This document shows, in pieces, positions 7,620 to 16,911 of a DNA stretch of 64,000 nucleotides. The stretch comes from Kiritimatiellia bacterium (GTDB taxonomy: Bacteria; Verrucomicrobiota; Kiritimatiellia; UBA8416; JABMPJ01), in assembly GCA_030745755.1 (NCBI GenBank), contig JASLOA010000027.1:186001-250000 (forward strand), written 5' to 3'. Numbering within the stretch: position 1 is the stretch's first letter; each line of letters opens with the position of its first letter. The notes below the pieces were generated by a model. The model worked only from the letters and a program-made list of their open reading frames with translations, ran no database searches and had not been told where the DNA came from. A program made the translations under genes and the position numbers.

Positions 7620-9719
7620 CTACGAGAAGCGGCCTCGGGGTGACTCGTCGTCTTTCTTCCACCAGCGGGGTTCCTCGGTGGCGATGCGGACGATGGGTTT
7701 GCCGGTCATGTGGTTGCCCATGGCCTTGACGCCCTTGATCGCGACGTCTTTTGGTTCGAAGCACTGTTGGTGGACGCGCTGGCGCTTGGCCGGCTTGTAC
7801 TTGACGAAGATCTGTTTGGGCGTGCCTTCCTGGAAGAGGTGTACGGTGGCCGGGTCCGCCGCATAGCGGTATTCGCGTTCGAGTATGGCGCCGCCGAAGG
7901 TGAAGCGCTTGAGGAAGACAAACAGGTCGTGGTGGTAGACGGCGGTGAACTCTTTGTCTCGATCGAACGTGGCGCAATAGAGCAGGGTCTTGTCTACAAA
8001 CATCTTCTCGGGCGGCTTCACGACGCGGTAGCGGCCGTCCGACCATACCAGGATCAGCTTGTCGAAGCGTGAGCACTTGAGTAGCTCGTCGCCGGTGCTC
8101 GAGTGGCCCAGGTAGCCGGTTTCCTTGTTGTAGCAGATGGAGAACTCCTCGGCGGCCAGCTCCTTGACCTCGACCTGCTTGAAACTGGTCAACTCGGTCT
8201 TACGCGGGTACTGGTCGCCGTAGGTCTTGATCAGGTTCTTCAGGTAGCGGATCGTGTAGCGCCTGAGCTGCTTGAGGTCTTTCTCCACGGCGGCCAGTTC
8301 ATCGACCAGCTTCTCGATCTCCTTGCGGTTGCGTTCGAGATCGAAGCGGGAGATTCGGCGAATCCGGATGCCGAGCAGCATCTCGACATCCTGATCGGTC
8401 AGGGCGCGGCGCAGGCGCTTGCGGTAGGGCTTGAAGCCGTCGACCACGGCCTTGCGCACGGCGTCGGCCGTTTTGCACTCTTCGATGTCCTTGTAGATGC
8501 GTTTCTCAACGAAGATCTCGACGAGGGTCTTGCCGTTGATCTCTTCGCCCAGCTCGTCGCGGCGATGCTCGAGCTCTGCCTTGAGCGTGGCTTCCAGCAG
8601 GCGGGCGTTCTCCTTGACAATCTGCGGGACGGTCATCTCGACCGGGCGGCCCTCGTGGATCACGACAATGCTGCTCGAAACGGTGGTCTCACAGCCGGTA
8701 TAGGCGTAGAGCGCCTTGATAACCGCGTCCGGATCGGCGCCCGGTGAGAGTTTCATCTCGATCTCAACCTTCTCGGCGGTGAAGTCGCTGATCGATCGGA
8801 TCGGGATGTTCTTCTTGCGGATGGCATCTTCGATGCTGGCGATGAGCGACTCGGTATTCGTCAGGGCCGGCAGCTCCGTGATGACGAGGCGACCGTTCTT
8901 GGTCGTCTTGATGCGGGCACGCACGCGCGCCGTACCGATGCCGTCTTTCATGGCGGAAGCATCCATGAGCCCGCCCTGCAGGAAGTCGGGATACAGCTCG
9001 AACTTCTCCCTGCGCAGGGCATGGATCTCCGCCTCAAGCAGTTCGGGGAAGTTGTGTGGCAGGATGCGCGTGGCGAGACCCACCGCGATACCGTCGGCGC
9101 CGAGCATCAGCAGAAGCGGCAGCTTGCAGGGGAAGAGGACCGGCTCCTTGTTGCGTCCGTCATAGCTGGGGACGTATTCGGTCAGCGCCTTGTGGAAAAC
9201 CTCTTTGCGGGCCAGGTCCGTGAGACGGCATTCGATATAGCGCGGGGCAGCGGCATCGTTGCCGGTGAAGAGGTTGCCGAAGTTGCCCTGGCCTTCAATC
9301 AGGTAGCCGCCCTTGTTGACCAGTGTGACGAGCGCATCCCCGATCGAGGCATCGCCATGCGGGTGGTACTGCATCGTGTGGCCCACCACGTTGGCGACCT
9401 TGATGAAACGGCCGTCGTCCTTATCATGCAGTGCGTGCATGATGCGCCGCTGTACCGGCTTCAGTCCATCGGCCAGGGCGGGGATGGCGCGCTCACAGAT
9501 CACGTAGGAGGCGTACTGCAGAAAGTTGTCATCCATCATGCGCCCGAGGGGTCCGGACGTGTGGGGATGGCCTTTTGTCTCTTTGCGCTTCTCTGGCTTC
9601 GAGGCCGCCTTCTTCTCAGGCGTAGCATCCCCGTCCAGCACCAGCTCCGCCTGATCCGCCGCCTCGTCTTCTACAGGCGCGGCCCTCTTGACTTTCTTTT
9701 TCACTGCTTTCTTCGCCAT
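7620..9719 (-). CDS. parC: DNA topoisomerase IV subunit A-like (ParC/GyrA family)
   Basis: A 699-residue type IIA topoisomerase A subunit. After a Lys/Glu-rich N-terminal extension of about 45 residues comes the conserved core: RAIPALADGLKPVQRRI, HPHGDASIGDAL and the catalytic tyrosine near 161 in AAAPRYIE. It breaks and rejoins DNA with ParE to decatenate chromosomes or relax supercoils. It is shorter than GyrA and lacks an evident six-bladed C-terminal domain with a GyrA box, so a ParC-like role is favoured. The parE-like gene lies upstream on the same strand, separated by 185 bases that hold a repeat. ParC versus a second gyrase-type enzyme is a judgement. Confidence 0.85.
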   Translation of the reverse strand: MAKKAVKKKVKRAAPVEDEAADQAELVLDGDATPEKKAASKPEKRKETKGHPHTSGPLGRMMDDNFLQYASYVICERAIPALADGLKPVQRRIMHALHDKDDGRFIKVANVVGHTMQYHPHGDASIGDALVTLVNKGGYLIEGQGNFGNLFTGNDAAAPRYIECRLTDLARKEVFHKALTEYVPSYDGRNKEPVLFPCKLPLLLMLGADGIAVGLATRILPHNFPELLEAEIHALRREKFELYPDFLQGGLMDASAMKDGIGTARVRARIKTTKNGRLVITELPALTNTESLIASIEDAIRKKNIPIRSISDFTAEKVEIEMKLSPGADPDAVIKALYAYTGCETTVSSSIVVIHEGRPVEMTVPQIVKENARLLEATLKAELEHRRDELGEEINGKTLVEIFVEKRIYKDIEECKTADAVRKAVVDGFKPYRKRLRRALTDQDVEMLLGIRIRRISRFDLERNRKEIEKLVDELAAVEKDLKQLRRYTIRYLKNLIKTYGDQYPRKTELTSFKQVEVKELAAEEFSICYNKETGYLGHSSTGDELLKCSRFDKLILVWSDGRYRVVKPPEKMFVDKTLLYCATFDRDKEFTAVYHHDLFVFLKRFTFGGAILEREYRYAADPATVHLFQEGTPKQIFVKYKPAKRQRVHQQCFEPKDVAIKGVKAMGNHMTGKPIVRIATEEPRWWKKDDESPRGRFS

Positions 9720-9789
9720 CGTCTAAACCGTGTCCTCTGTCGTCTAGTCTGCTGTCTCGCAGGCAGACCTGCACAATGCACAAGTCCTT

Positions 9790-9861
9790 GTCATTCCGAG
9801 CGAAGCGAGGAATCTCAGCATTCGGCTTGGGCGGAGATCCCTCGGCTTCGCTCGGGATGAC
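9790..9861. repeat. Family B repeat, copy 1 (GTCATTCCGAGCGAAGCGAGG type)
   Basis: Two inverted units: GTCATTCCGAGCGAAGCGAG... on the left and ...CTCGGCTTCGCTCGGGATGAC on the right. The pair sits in the 185-base gap between parE and parC. Related units are at 16.05 kb (inside a gene) and 38.25 kb. Confidence 0.85.
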
Positions 9862-9904
9862 ACACACGTTGCGCAGATGTGATTGAGATACCTGACACCT
9901 CCCC

Positions 9905-11722
9905 CTATCCCGCCGCCACGTTCGGCACGAGGTTCTCCATAATGTACTGTCGGCGTTCCTGGGTGTTCTTGCCCATGTAGAACTCCATCACCTCGCTGAC
10001 CGCGTTCTCGCCGCGGGTGGTGACCTTGGTCAGGCGCATGCCGGAGCCGATAAACTGTTTGAATTCGCCCGGAGAGATTTCACCGAGGCCTTTGAATCGT
10101 GTCACTTCGCTCGACTTGCCCAGCTTCTTCACTGCGGCATCACGCTCGCGCTCTGAGTAGCAGTAGATCGTCTCCTTCTTCGTGCGTACACGGAAAAGCG
10201 GGGTTTCGAGAATCTGTACGTGGCCCTGCTCGACCAGTGGCGCGAAGAAACGCAGGAAGAAGGTGACCATCAGGTTGCGGATATGGAGCCCGTCGACGTC
10301 GGCATCCGTCGCGAGAATCACCTTCTCATAGCGCAGCCGCTCGCATGAATCCTCGATGTCCAGGGAACGCATCAGGTTGTAGAGTTCGATATTCTTATAG
10401 AGCTCCTCGCGACCCAGTGTACAGACGTTGCGGGGTTTGCCCTTCAGCGTGAAAATGGCCTGGGTCTTGGCATCGCGACAACTCACAATCGAGCCGGCCG
10501 CGGATTGTCCCTCCGTAATAAAGATCTGGGATGCCTCGCCGCCCTTGACGTTGCGGTGCACCTTGCAGTCCTTGAGCTGGGGCACATGGATCGATACCGC
10601 CTTGGCCCGTTCGCGCGCGACCTTCTTGACCGTCTGCAACTCCTTGCGCAGCTTGGTGGTGTCTTCGATCTTCTTGAGCAGGGCGTCGGCCTTCTTGCGG
10701 TCGCGGTGCAGCAGGTCTTCAACCATCTTCTTGGTGCGCTGGACCAGGTCGGCGCGAATCTCCGTGTTGCCGAGCTTGTTCTTGGTCTGTGATTCAAAAA
10801 TGGGTTCCTTGAGCCGGATCGCTACCGCGCCGACAAGGCCCTCGCGCACGTCGTCGCCCTCGAAGCGTTTCTTGGCGTATTCGTTGATGCCTTTGAGGAG
10901 TCCTTCACGGAAAGCGCTGAGGTGTGTGCCACCGTCGGTCGTGAACTGGCCGTTGACGAACGAGTAATACTCCTCGCTGAACCGGTTCGTGTGTGTGAAG
11001 GCGAACTCGAACGTCTTTTCGCGAAAGTGGAAAGGCGGGTAGATCTTCTCGTACTGGCACTCATCCTTGATCAGGTCCATGAGGCCGTTCTGCGAGATGA
11101 AGAGCTCGCCGTTGAACTTGATCTTGAGCTCAGGGTTCAAATAGGCGTAGAGCATCAGGCGCCGGCGCAGGTGTTCTTCATTGAAGGTGAAGTCGCCAAA
11201 GATCTCGGGATCGGGCGTGAACTCGACGTAGGTGCCGTTGAGCTCCTTGATCGAGCGGATTTTGCGCTCCTTGATCAGTTTCCCCTGTGTAAAGGAGGCC
11301 TCGACGCCTTTCGTGTCACGCACGCTGCGCACGAGGAAATGAGAGGAGAGGGCGTTGACGGCCTTGGTGCCGACACCATTGAGACCCACGCTGAACTGGA
11401 AGACGTCGTCGTTGTATTTCGCGCCCGTATTGATCCGTGAGACGCAGTCGATCACCTTGCCCAGCGGAATGCCGCGCCCGTAGTCGCGTACGGTAACGAG
11501 GTCGTTCTTGAGCGTGATCGTGATCCGGTTGCCGTGGCCCATGATGAACTCGTCGATGGCGTTATCGATGACCTCTTTGACGAGAATATAGATGCCGTCG
11601 TCGTAGTCGCTGCCATCGCCCGTACGGCCGATATACATGCCGGTACGCAGCCGGATATGCTCGAGCGAGGAGAGCGTCTTGATCTTGCTCTCGTCGTAAA
11701 CAACCTGTTTCTTCTTTGCCAT
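9905..11722 (-). CDS. parE: DNA topoisomerase IV subunit B-like (ParE/GyrB family)
   Basis: A 605-residue type IIA topoisomerase B subunit. The GHKL ATPase motifs are all present: EVIDNAIDE, DYGRGIP and GLNGVGTKAVNALS. The TOPRIM domain shows ITEGQSAAGS and the DxDxD metal site in TDADVDGLHIRNL. It powers strand passage by ATP hydrolysis with the A subunit encoded next. It lacks the extra insert of some proteobacterial GyrB proteins and matches ParE length. It is the first gene of the pair. Confidence 0.87.
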   Translation of the reverse strand: MAKKKQVVYDESKIKTLSSLEHIRLRTGMYIGRTGDGSDYDDGIYILVKEVIDNAIDEFIMGHGNRITITLKNDLVTVRDYGRGIPLGKVIDCVSRINTGAKYNDDVFQFSVGLNGVGTKAVNALSSHFLVRSVRDTKGVEASFTQGKLIKERKIRSIKELNGTYVEFTPDPEIFGDFTFNEEHLRRRLMLYAYLNPELKIKFNGELFISQNGLMDLIKDECQYEKIYPPFHFREKTFEFAFTHTNRFSEEYYSFVNGQFTTDGGTHLSAFREGLLKGINEYAKKRFEGDDVREGLVGAVAIRLKEPIFESQTKNKLGNTEIRADLVQRTKKMVEDLLHRDRKKADALLKKIEDTTKLRKELQTVKKVARERAKAVSIHVPQLKDCKVHRNVKGGEASQIFITEGQSAAGSIVSCRDAKTQAIFTLKGKPRNVCTLGREELYKNIELYNLMRSLDIEDSCERLRYEKVILATDADVDGLHIRNLMVTFFLRFFAPLVEQGHVQILETPLFRVRTKKETIYCYSERERDAAVKKLGKSSEVTRFKGLGEISPGEFKQFIGSGMRLTKVTTRGENAVSEVMEFYMGKNTQERRQYIMENLVPNVAAG

Positions 11723-11790
11723 GAAACGCTGTCCTCAAGGCTCTTTCTAAACGGCGAAAACGCGCACTATATCAGGCCCGTGCAGGGGGC

Positions 11791-12312
11791 TCAAGTTTCT
11801 CGGTAGATAAGATCGCTGATGTTCGCGACGGGTGAGTAATAACCGGCCTCAATCATGTCGTGAAGTAGGGTGTCTCCATCCTCGGGCGAAAGCGTTCCGT
11901 CGCTGCAGCAGGCTGTGAGAATGCCTATGGTGCCGGTGACGGAAATGCTCCGCTCGGAGCAGCATTGCCGGGCGGTACGGTCATCCGTCACCACCACGCC
12001 GTTCAGTACGGCAGCATGGGCTATGCAGGAGGCCTCTCCCGGTGCCAGGATGCGCAGCAACTCGCGATAGGTCTGCCGTGCAGGAGCGGGGAGGGGAGTG
12101 GTGCGACCGATGCGACCTTCGTTCGCAGCCTTTTCGATTTCGCTCAAGGCGTAGTAGCCGGCGACCACGCCATCGGTGACCTCGTCGAGCACTTCCGGCG
12201 TAATCATGGCTCTCCGTCCATAGCGTGCTATGAGCAGCTCGAAGTGTCCGGCCAGCGCGAAGTTGCTGAGTGTGACCGTATCGAAAAGGTAGCTGGGTGC
12301 TGGCTCACGCAT
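11791..12312 (-). CDS. PIN-domain (DUF3368-type) putative toxin
   Basis: A 173-residue protein of the VapC-like DUF3368 group. Acidic and signature positions are visible: LFDTVTLS at the N-terminus, VLDEVTDG, LAPGEASCIAHA, VVTDDRTAR and VTGTIGIL. PIN proteins are Mg-dependent RNases. I chose the ATG at 12312 because it overlaps the upstream gene's stop in ATGCGTGA, an eight-base overlap typical of coupled toxin-antitoxin pairs; an earlier in-frame start at 12351 would intrude 47 bases into the antitoxin. The partner encoded just before it supports the assignment. Toxicity is inferred from family and context. Confidence 0.8.
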   Translation of the reverse strand: MREPAPSYLFDTVTLSNFALAGHFELLIARYGRRAMITPEVLDEVTDGVVAGYYALSEIEKAANEGRIGRTTPLPAPARQTYRELLRILAPGEASCIAHAAVLNGVVVTDDRTARQCCSERSISVTGTIGILTACCSDGTLSPEDGDTLLHDMIEAGYYSPVANISDLIYRET

Positions 12313-12619
12313 TGGCGGCGTCCGTTTCGCCGTATGCGCTCCGCTCCGCAATGCCGTGCTCTTTCAGCCATCCTCGTAATTCGAGTGCGTGCATTCCCAG
12401 CACGCGCGCAAGTTTGCCGAGGCTGATGTAGCCGCCCTGATACGCCGCGAGGGCCTGTTGCTGGCGCAGCGGCAGATCTTCGAGTGAGGTCTGGTAGCAC
12501 GCCGAGATGGCCTCCCTGACCAACTGCCCTTTGCTCTTGCCCTGGTCATAGGCCAGCTTCCTAAGCTTCCCATCCGTGTCGCTATCGAGCTTCACATGCA
12601 GTGTCGCGTCCTGGGGCAT
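12305..12619 (-). CDS. RHH/UPF0175-type antitoxin for the PIN protein
   Basis: A 104-residue protein with a ribbon-helix-helix-like N-terminus (ATLHVKLDSDTDGKLRKLA, then GKSKGQLVREAI). The C-terminal segment GYISLGKLARVLGMHALEL is characteristic of UPF0175 antitoxins. It probably binds its own promoter and neutralises the PIN protein. The ATG at 12619 has GGAG six bases upstream, better than the in-frame ATG at 12631, which lacks one. A strong-looking promoter lies about 40-70 bases upstream. Stop overlaps the PIN gene start. Confidence 0.78.
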   Translation of the reverse strand: MPQDATLHVKLDSDTDGKLRKLAYDQGKSKGQLVREAISACYQTSLEDLPLRQQQALAAYQGGYISLGKLARVLGMHALELRGWLKEHGIAERSAYGETDAANA

Positions 12620-12659
12620 ACTGATCTCCATATCTCATGGTGGTACAAGATCTGATACA

Positions 12660-12688
12660 TATATACATAAATATGGTGATAACGTCAA
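12660..12688 (-). promoter_or_regulatory. Promoter of the RHH-PIN operon with ATACAT direct repeats
   Basis: On the minus strand TTGACG (12688-12683), a 17-base spacer and TATATA (12665-12660) form a good sigma-70-type promoter. ATACAT occurs twice on the plus strand (12655-12660 and 12663-12668), 8 bases apart and covering the -10, which is where a ribbon-helix-helix repressor would be expected to bind. Confidence 0.6.
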
Positions 12689-12706
12689 GCGCTCCGCCTG
12701 TCGGCG

Positions 12707-12862
12707 TTAGCGGATCCACTTCTCAACGACTTTGCCATCCTCCCAGATGATGAGGGGGGTGTTCGTGGCCTTCGCGATGCGCCGTGCGGCCTTGGCGGCG
12801 CGGCGCAGGGCGGGTTCCACGCCGCGGATGTCGGGGTCTTTGACTCGGCGTCGCTTGCTCAT
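12707..12862 (-). CDS. Small partner of the zeta-type kinase (51 aa)
   Basis: An ATG at 12862 opens a 51-residue basic protein starting MSKRRRVKDPDIRG and ending WEDGKVVEKWIR. It overlaps the zeta-type kinase stop in ATGA, so it is translationally coupled. The middle (ALRRAAKAARRIAKATNTPL) looks like one helix followed by the NTPLIIWEDGKVVE strand pair. From memory, short proteins with a TGTPxxxxxDGKxV ending are often encoded beside zeta-type kinases. Whether it is the antitoxin is inference. It is well below usual gene-caller length limits. Confidence 0.7.
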   Translation of the reverse strand: MSKRRRVKDPDIRGVEPALRRAAKAARRIAKATNTPLIIWEDGKVVEKWIR

Positions 12863-13722
12863 GGTTCCTTCTCCTCAATCAGAACGGGGTGTGGTCCCGA
12901 GCTGTCATAGTGGGCCCAGGCGTCGACCAGTGGCTTGTAGACGCGTTCGAAGTTCTCCTGTCCCGACGTGAAGCGTCGTCGCACCGTCGGCTCCGGTATC
13001 GCATGCCCTCCCTGTCGTACGCGGATTGCGACACGGGCCAGCGCGAGGTCGACGCTGGGGAGCGCGAGAAAAATGAGCTTCACGGCATAGCCTTGTTGGC
13101 GCCATCTCGGAATCAGGCGTGCATAGCGTCTGCCGCTAAGTGTGGTCTCAATGGCGACGTTGCGGCGATGGGATAGGTGGTCGTCCAGTTCTCGTAACAT
13201 GACTTTGCCGGCCTTGAGTGCGGCCAGTTCGGGCGAGAAAGGGGAGAGCCCGTGTGCGATGTAGTCGGCATTGATGAAGATATGACATCCGGCCTCACGC
13301 GGCAGGTACTCACGGGCGAATGTCGTCTTGCCGGCACCGTTGGGCCCCGCGATGATCAGAAGCTTGAGGGCTGATGCTGTATAGGTGCCGGGCGGCTCGG
13401 CCACCTTCAGTGGTTCGCCTATGTGCGCCGGCGCGTACCCCATGTAGACGTCCGCCGGCAGGGGGGTGCTGTCGAAGCGAACGATGGCCGCAATGGCTTC
13501 GTAGTGCGGGTGTGATTGGTTGACTTGGAGCAGGCGTAGGTTGGCTGTGCGTTGGCTCACAACAAAGCCGCTCTCTTCAAGCGCATTCAAGCCGCGCTGG
13601 AACACCCCGGGCGCCTTGCCCAGGACCCGCCCGAGCTCTGACATCGTAAGGGACCTGCCGGGCTCCTCTGTCAGAACCTGGAGGATGGCGAGCTGGTTCG
13701 CTGTAAACAGATTATGCGCCAT
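12859..13722 (-). CDS. Winged-HTH / zeta-type kinase fusion
   Basis: From the ATG at 13722 the protein is 287 residues. Residues 1-85 form a winged helix-turn-helix (NQLAILQVLTEEPGRSLTMS, then a recognition-helix stretch VFQRGLNALEESGFV and the wing). From about 118 it is a zeta-toxin-like kinase: GPNGAGKTT near 125-133, INADYIAHGLSPF, ETTLSGRRYARLI and RVRQGGHAIPEPTVRRRF. Zeta kinases phosphorylate UDP-GlcNAc or other small molecules; the substrate here is unknown. Fusion to a DNA-binding domain suggests it represses itself. Two palindromes overlap the start region. The longer in-frame version starting at 13779 would run through both palindromes and is unlikely. Confidence 0.83.
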   Translation of the reverse strand: MAHNLFTANQLAILQVLTEEPGRSLTMSELGRVLGKAPGVFQRGLNALEESGFVVSQRTANLRLLQVNQSHPHYEAIAAIVRFDSTPLPADVYMGYAPAHIGEPLKVAEPPGTYTASALKLLIIAGPNGAGKTTFAREYLPREAGCHIFINADYIAHGLSPFSPELAALKAGKVMLRELDDHLSHRRNVAIETTLSGRRYARLIPRWRQQGYAVKLIFLALPSVDLALARVAIRVRQGGHAIPEPTVRRRFTSGQENFERVYKPLVDAWAHYDSSGPHPVLIEEKEP

Positions 13723-13750
13723 GCATAAGAACCTATGCGGAAAGCATAGG
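13712..13750. promoter_or_regulatory. Twin operator-like palindromes at the kinase start
   Basis: TTATGC-N5-GCATAA (13712-13728) and CCTATGC-N5-GCATAGG (13732-13750) share the core TATGC-N5-GCATA. Their centres (13720 and 13741) are 21 bp apart, two helical turns. The first covers the start codon at 13722-13720. The second lies between a possible -35 (TTGACG, 13758-13753 minus) and a weak -10 (TAGGTT, 13735-13730). This is the layout of an autorepressor site. Confidence 0.72.
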
Positions 13751-13845
13751 CGCGTCAAGCAATACGTGAGAGGCGGCATGTGCTTGCTGGGCTTCGTGGG
13801 TCAACGTATAGTGCCTGTTCCATGACTGCAGGAGGGGAGAAGACT

Positions 13846-16800
13846 GTGTCGAGAAGGGCACGTGTTGTCGAGCGCGCACTGAGTGCGGTCGTGCGCGGGG
13901 AGGTCTATATCGACGACGTACACCGTGGCATCTACGCCACGGATGCCAGCCACTACCAGGTGATGCCTGCCTGCGTGGTGGTGCCGCGGGATGAGGCGGA
14001 TTGCATGGCGGCGGTGAAGACCGCAGCGGAGTTTGGGCTGCCGATCACGCCGCGTGGTGGGGCGACGGCTCTTTCGGGACAGACGTTCGGGTCGGGTGTG
14101 GTGGTCGATGTCTCGAAGTACATGGACCAGGTGCTTGAGCTGAACGTGGAGGAGCGCTGGGCGAGGGTGCAGCCGGGACTGGTGGCGGATGTCTTCAACG
14201 CCTCGCTGGCGGAGCACGGGCTCTTCTTTGCGCCCGATCCGGCCACGGGCAATCGCGCTACGATCGGTGGCATGATCGGGAACAACTCCTCTGGCATGCG
14301 CTCGGTGGTGCACGGCAAAACGATCGATCACGTCATCTCCTGCAAGGTTGCCCTTGCCGACGGCACGGTCATGGAACTGGACGCCGCTGACGCCGCCACC
14401 TGGCAGAAACGCTCCGAGGGCGATTCCCGCGAGGCCGGGCTCTACCGGGGCGTGAAGGACCTGATTGACACCAATCGCGCCGAGGTCCTCGCGCGCTATC
14501 CCAAGGTGATGCGTCGCGTATCGGGCTATAACCTGGACGAGTTTGTCGACGGGGCAGGCTATACTGGCTCCATCGGCGGGCGCAACCTGGAGGGGCATCG
14601 CACCTGGAATCTCTCCAACCTGGTGGTCGGCAGTGAAGGCACACTGGCATTTGTGCTGGAGGCATGTGTGCGCCTGACTCCGCTGCCCGGAGCACGCGGT
14701 CTCTGCGTGGTACACTTCAAAGACGAGATCGACTCGTTACGCCACATCCCTGCCATTCTGGAGCATGGGCCCAGCGCGATTGAGCTTCTTGACGACGTTG
14801 TGATTAGTGAAGCACTGGTCAATCCCTCCACGCGCGACATGACCGGGTTCATCGAAGGCCACCCGAAAGCCGTCCTGATCTGTGAGATGTCGGGTACCGC
14901 TGCGGACGACGTGGCTCGACAGATGGATGCGTTGGTTCGTGATCTGAAAGAGAGGGGCATCGGGTACGCTTGGCCCGAACAGACCGATCCAGCCACCATG
15001 GCCAACGTGTGGGCGGTACGCAAGCTTGGGCTGGGGCTGATCAGCAACGTGAAGGGGCCGGTCAAAGGGCAGGCGGTGATCGAAGATGCCTGCATCCCCG
15101 TTGAGCATCTCGCCGAGTACACCAAGCGTCTGCAGCAGGTCTGCAGTGAGTTGGAAGTACGGTCGAGTGTGTACGCACATGCCAGCGTGGGCGTCCTTCA
15201 TTTCCGGCCGATGCTCGATCTGCACCTGCCGGAGCATCGCGAGAAGATGGTGGCGATCGCCAACAGTGCGTTCGACATGGTGGTTGAGTATGGTGGCATC
15301 TTCGCCGGGGAACACGGGGACGGCATCGTGCGCGGCGGATTCATCCCGCGCTTCTTCGGTCCCCGGCTCTACGAAGCCTTCCGCGAGCTGAAGCGGCTGT
15401 TCGATCCGGATAACCTGATGAACCCGGGCAAGGTCATCGACGTGCCCCCCATGACCAGTCTTCTGCGGTACGGGGACCAGTATCACGACGCGGATGCGGC
15501 AACGCTCTTTCACTATCGTGAGCAGGGCGGATTTCAGTTGGCCGTTGAGCAGTGCAATGGGGTAGGGGCCTGCCGCAAGGTCGATGACGGCACGATGTGT
15601 CCCAGCTTCATGGCCACGCGCGACGAGTCGGCCTCCACGCGCGGGCGGGCCAATGCGCTGCGCCTGGCGATGTCCGGTCAGCTCGGCAAGGACGCGCTGG
15701 GCAGCGACGAGATCAAGGCGGTGCTGGATCTCTGCCTGGCCTGCAAGGCCTGCAAATCGGAGTGTCCCAATTCGGTCGACATGGCGCGTCTCAAGAGCGA
15801 CGTCCTGCAGATGCATCACGATGCCCACGGGGTGCCGTTGGGCTACCGGATGGTCGGCGGCATGCCGGGCATGGCGCGTGTGCTGGCCGGCCCGCTGGCG
15901 CCGCTGGTCAACGCGGTGTCGCGTCTACCTCTGTATGGGTGGTTCATGGAGAAGGTTGCCGGGATGGACCGGCGCCGGCCGCAGCCGCCGTTCGCCGTAC
16001 GGCCGCTGGCCTCACTCCTGAAGGCACGCCCGAAGAGGGACTGTTGCCGAGAAGGAGATCCCTCGACTTCGCTCGGGATGACAGTCTCGAAATCACCGAG
16101 TTCTCCGGGGAACTGTCATGCTGAGCTTGCCGAAGCATCTCCTTTGAGCAACACCGACAGCTTGACCAAAACGCCGTCGAGGACCCATTCCACGCGTGTG
16201 GTACTCTTCGACGACACCTACGCCAACTACCTCGAGCCGCGGGTCGGACTCTCCGCGGTCGAGCTGCTGGAGGGCTGCGGCTACGAGGTGATCCTTGCCC
16301 GTGCCGGCTGCTGTCAGCGCCCGCGTCTCTCCAAGGGACTGGTGCGTACGGCGAAGAAGCACGGGACGAAGACGATGGAGAAGCTGGATGTCTTTGCTCG
16401 CGAAGGATTGCCCATCATCTGTCTGGAGCCCTCGTGTGCATCGGCGCTCAAGGATGATCTTCCGGATCTCATCGACGACGTCGAGTTGGGAGCGCGCGTG
16501 GCGGGCCGCATCGTTATGATTGACGCATTCCTTGAAGCCGAGGTGTTGGCCGGCAACATACCTCCACTTGCCTTCGAGCCTGGTGACTATGCCCTGCACG
16601 GGCACTGCCACCAGAAGTCGGTCTTCGGCACGGCCGCGATTCACAGTCATTTCGGCCGCACAGATGATGCTACCTGTGAAGAGGTCGATTCCGGCTGCTG
16701 CGGCATGGCCGGCTCGTTCGGCTACGAACACTATGATCTCTCGGTGCAGGTCGGCGAAGAACGGCTCTTCCCCGCCGTGCGCAAGGCTGTCGCCGAAGGC

Positions 16801-16911
16801 AAGACAATCCTCGCCTGCGGCATCAGTTGTCGTCACCAACTGCACGATGCGCTGGGCGTGGGTGCCCGCCATTGGGTAGAGGTGGTTCGGCCCGGGCAGG
16901 AGCGACGCTAG
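13846..16911 (+). CDS. FAD-linked oxidase / Fe-S (GlcD-GlcF-like) fusion oxidoreductase
   Basis: A very long (1021 residues) D-2-hydroxyacid dehydrogenase-type protein. Order: FAD-binding domain ([31 protein letters not shown]), FAD-oxidase C-terminal domain ending [11 protein letters not shown], 4Fe-4S domain (C-x2-C-x2-C-x3-CP in [12 protein letters not shown] plus an upstream cysteine group), and two CCG domains ([25 protein letters not shown]). It likely oxidises D-lactate, glycolate or a related acid to the quinone pool. The GTG at 13846 has GGAGGGGAG six bases upstream and is preferred over the ATG at 13822. Residues about 735-767, between the Fe-S and CCG parts, are encoded by an inserted intergenic-type repeat. 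Confidence 0.86.
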   Translation: MSRRARVVERALSAVVRGEVYIDDVHRGIYATDASHYQVMPACVVVPRDEADCMAAVKTAAEFGLPITPRGGATALSGQTFGSGVVVDVSKYMDQVLELNVEERWARVQPGLVADVFNASLAEHGLFFAPDPATGNRATIGGMIGNNSSGMRSVVHGKTIDHVISCKVALADGTVMELDAADAATWQKRSEGDSREAGLYRGVKDLIDTNRAEVLARYPKVMRRVSGYNLDEFVDGAGYTGSIGGRNLEGHRTWNLSNLVVGSEGTLAFVLEACVRLTPLPGARGLCVVHFKDEIDSLRHIPAILEHGPSAIELLDDVVISEALVNPSTRDMTGFIEGHPKAVLICEMSGTAADDVARQMDALVRDLKERGIGYAWPEQTDPATMANVWAVRKLGLGLISNVKGPVKGQAVIEDACIPVEHLAEYTKRLQQVCSELEVRSSVYAHASVGVLHFRPMLDLHLPEHREKMVAIANSAFDMVVEYGGIFAGEHGDGIVRGGFIPRFFGPRLYEAFRELKRLFDPDNLMNPGKVIDVPPMTSLLRYGDQYHDADAATLFHYREQGGFQLAVEQCNGVGACRKVDDGTMCPSFMATRDESASTRGRANALRLAMSGQLGKDALGSDEIKAVLDLCLACKACKSECPNSVDMARLKSDVLQMHHDAHGVPLGYRMVGGMPGMARVLAGPLAPLVNAVSRLPLYGWFMEKVAGMDRRRPQPPFAVRPLASLLKARPKRDCCREGDPSTSLGMTVSKSPSSPGNCHAELAEASPLSNTDSLTKTPSRTHSTRVVLFDDTYANYLEPRVGLSAVELLEGCGYEVILARAGCCQRPRLSKGLVRTAKKHGTKTMEKLDVFAREGLPIICLEPSCASALKDDLPDLIDDVELGARVAGRIVMIDAFLEAEVLAGNIPPLAFEPGDYALHGHCHQKSVFGTAAIHSHFGRTDDATCEEVDSGCCGMAGSFGYEHYDLSVQVGEERLFPAVRKAVAEGKTILACGISCRHQLHDALGVGARHWVEVVRPGQERR
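16054..16142. repeat. Family B repeat inserted in frame inside the oxidoreductase gene
   Basis: GGAGATCCCTCGACTTCGCT, then CGGGATGACA, is the family B unit. About 30 bases later comes TGTCATGCTGAGCTTGCCGA, then AGCATCTCC, a related unit. Both are normally intergenic. Here they lie in the coding sequence and give the peptide [12 protein letters not shown] followed by [10 protein letters not shown], strings familiar as spurious repeat translations. The reading frame stays open. Confidence 0.85.

Noticed and set aside
7546-8076. A 176-codon minus-strand frame at the end of parC
   Set aside because: It overlaps the parC C-terminus in another frame and continues into a palindromic repeat; Arg/Pro-rich shadow.
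8103-9860. Long plus-strand open frames opposite parC
   Set aside because: They mirror conserved topoisomerase codons and contain no domain; the region is fully explained by parC and a repeat.
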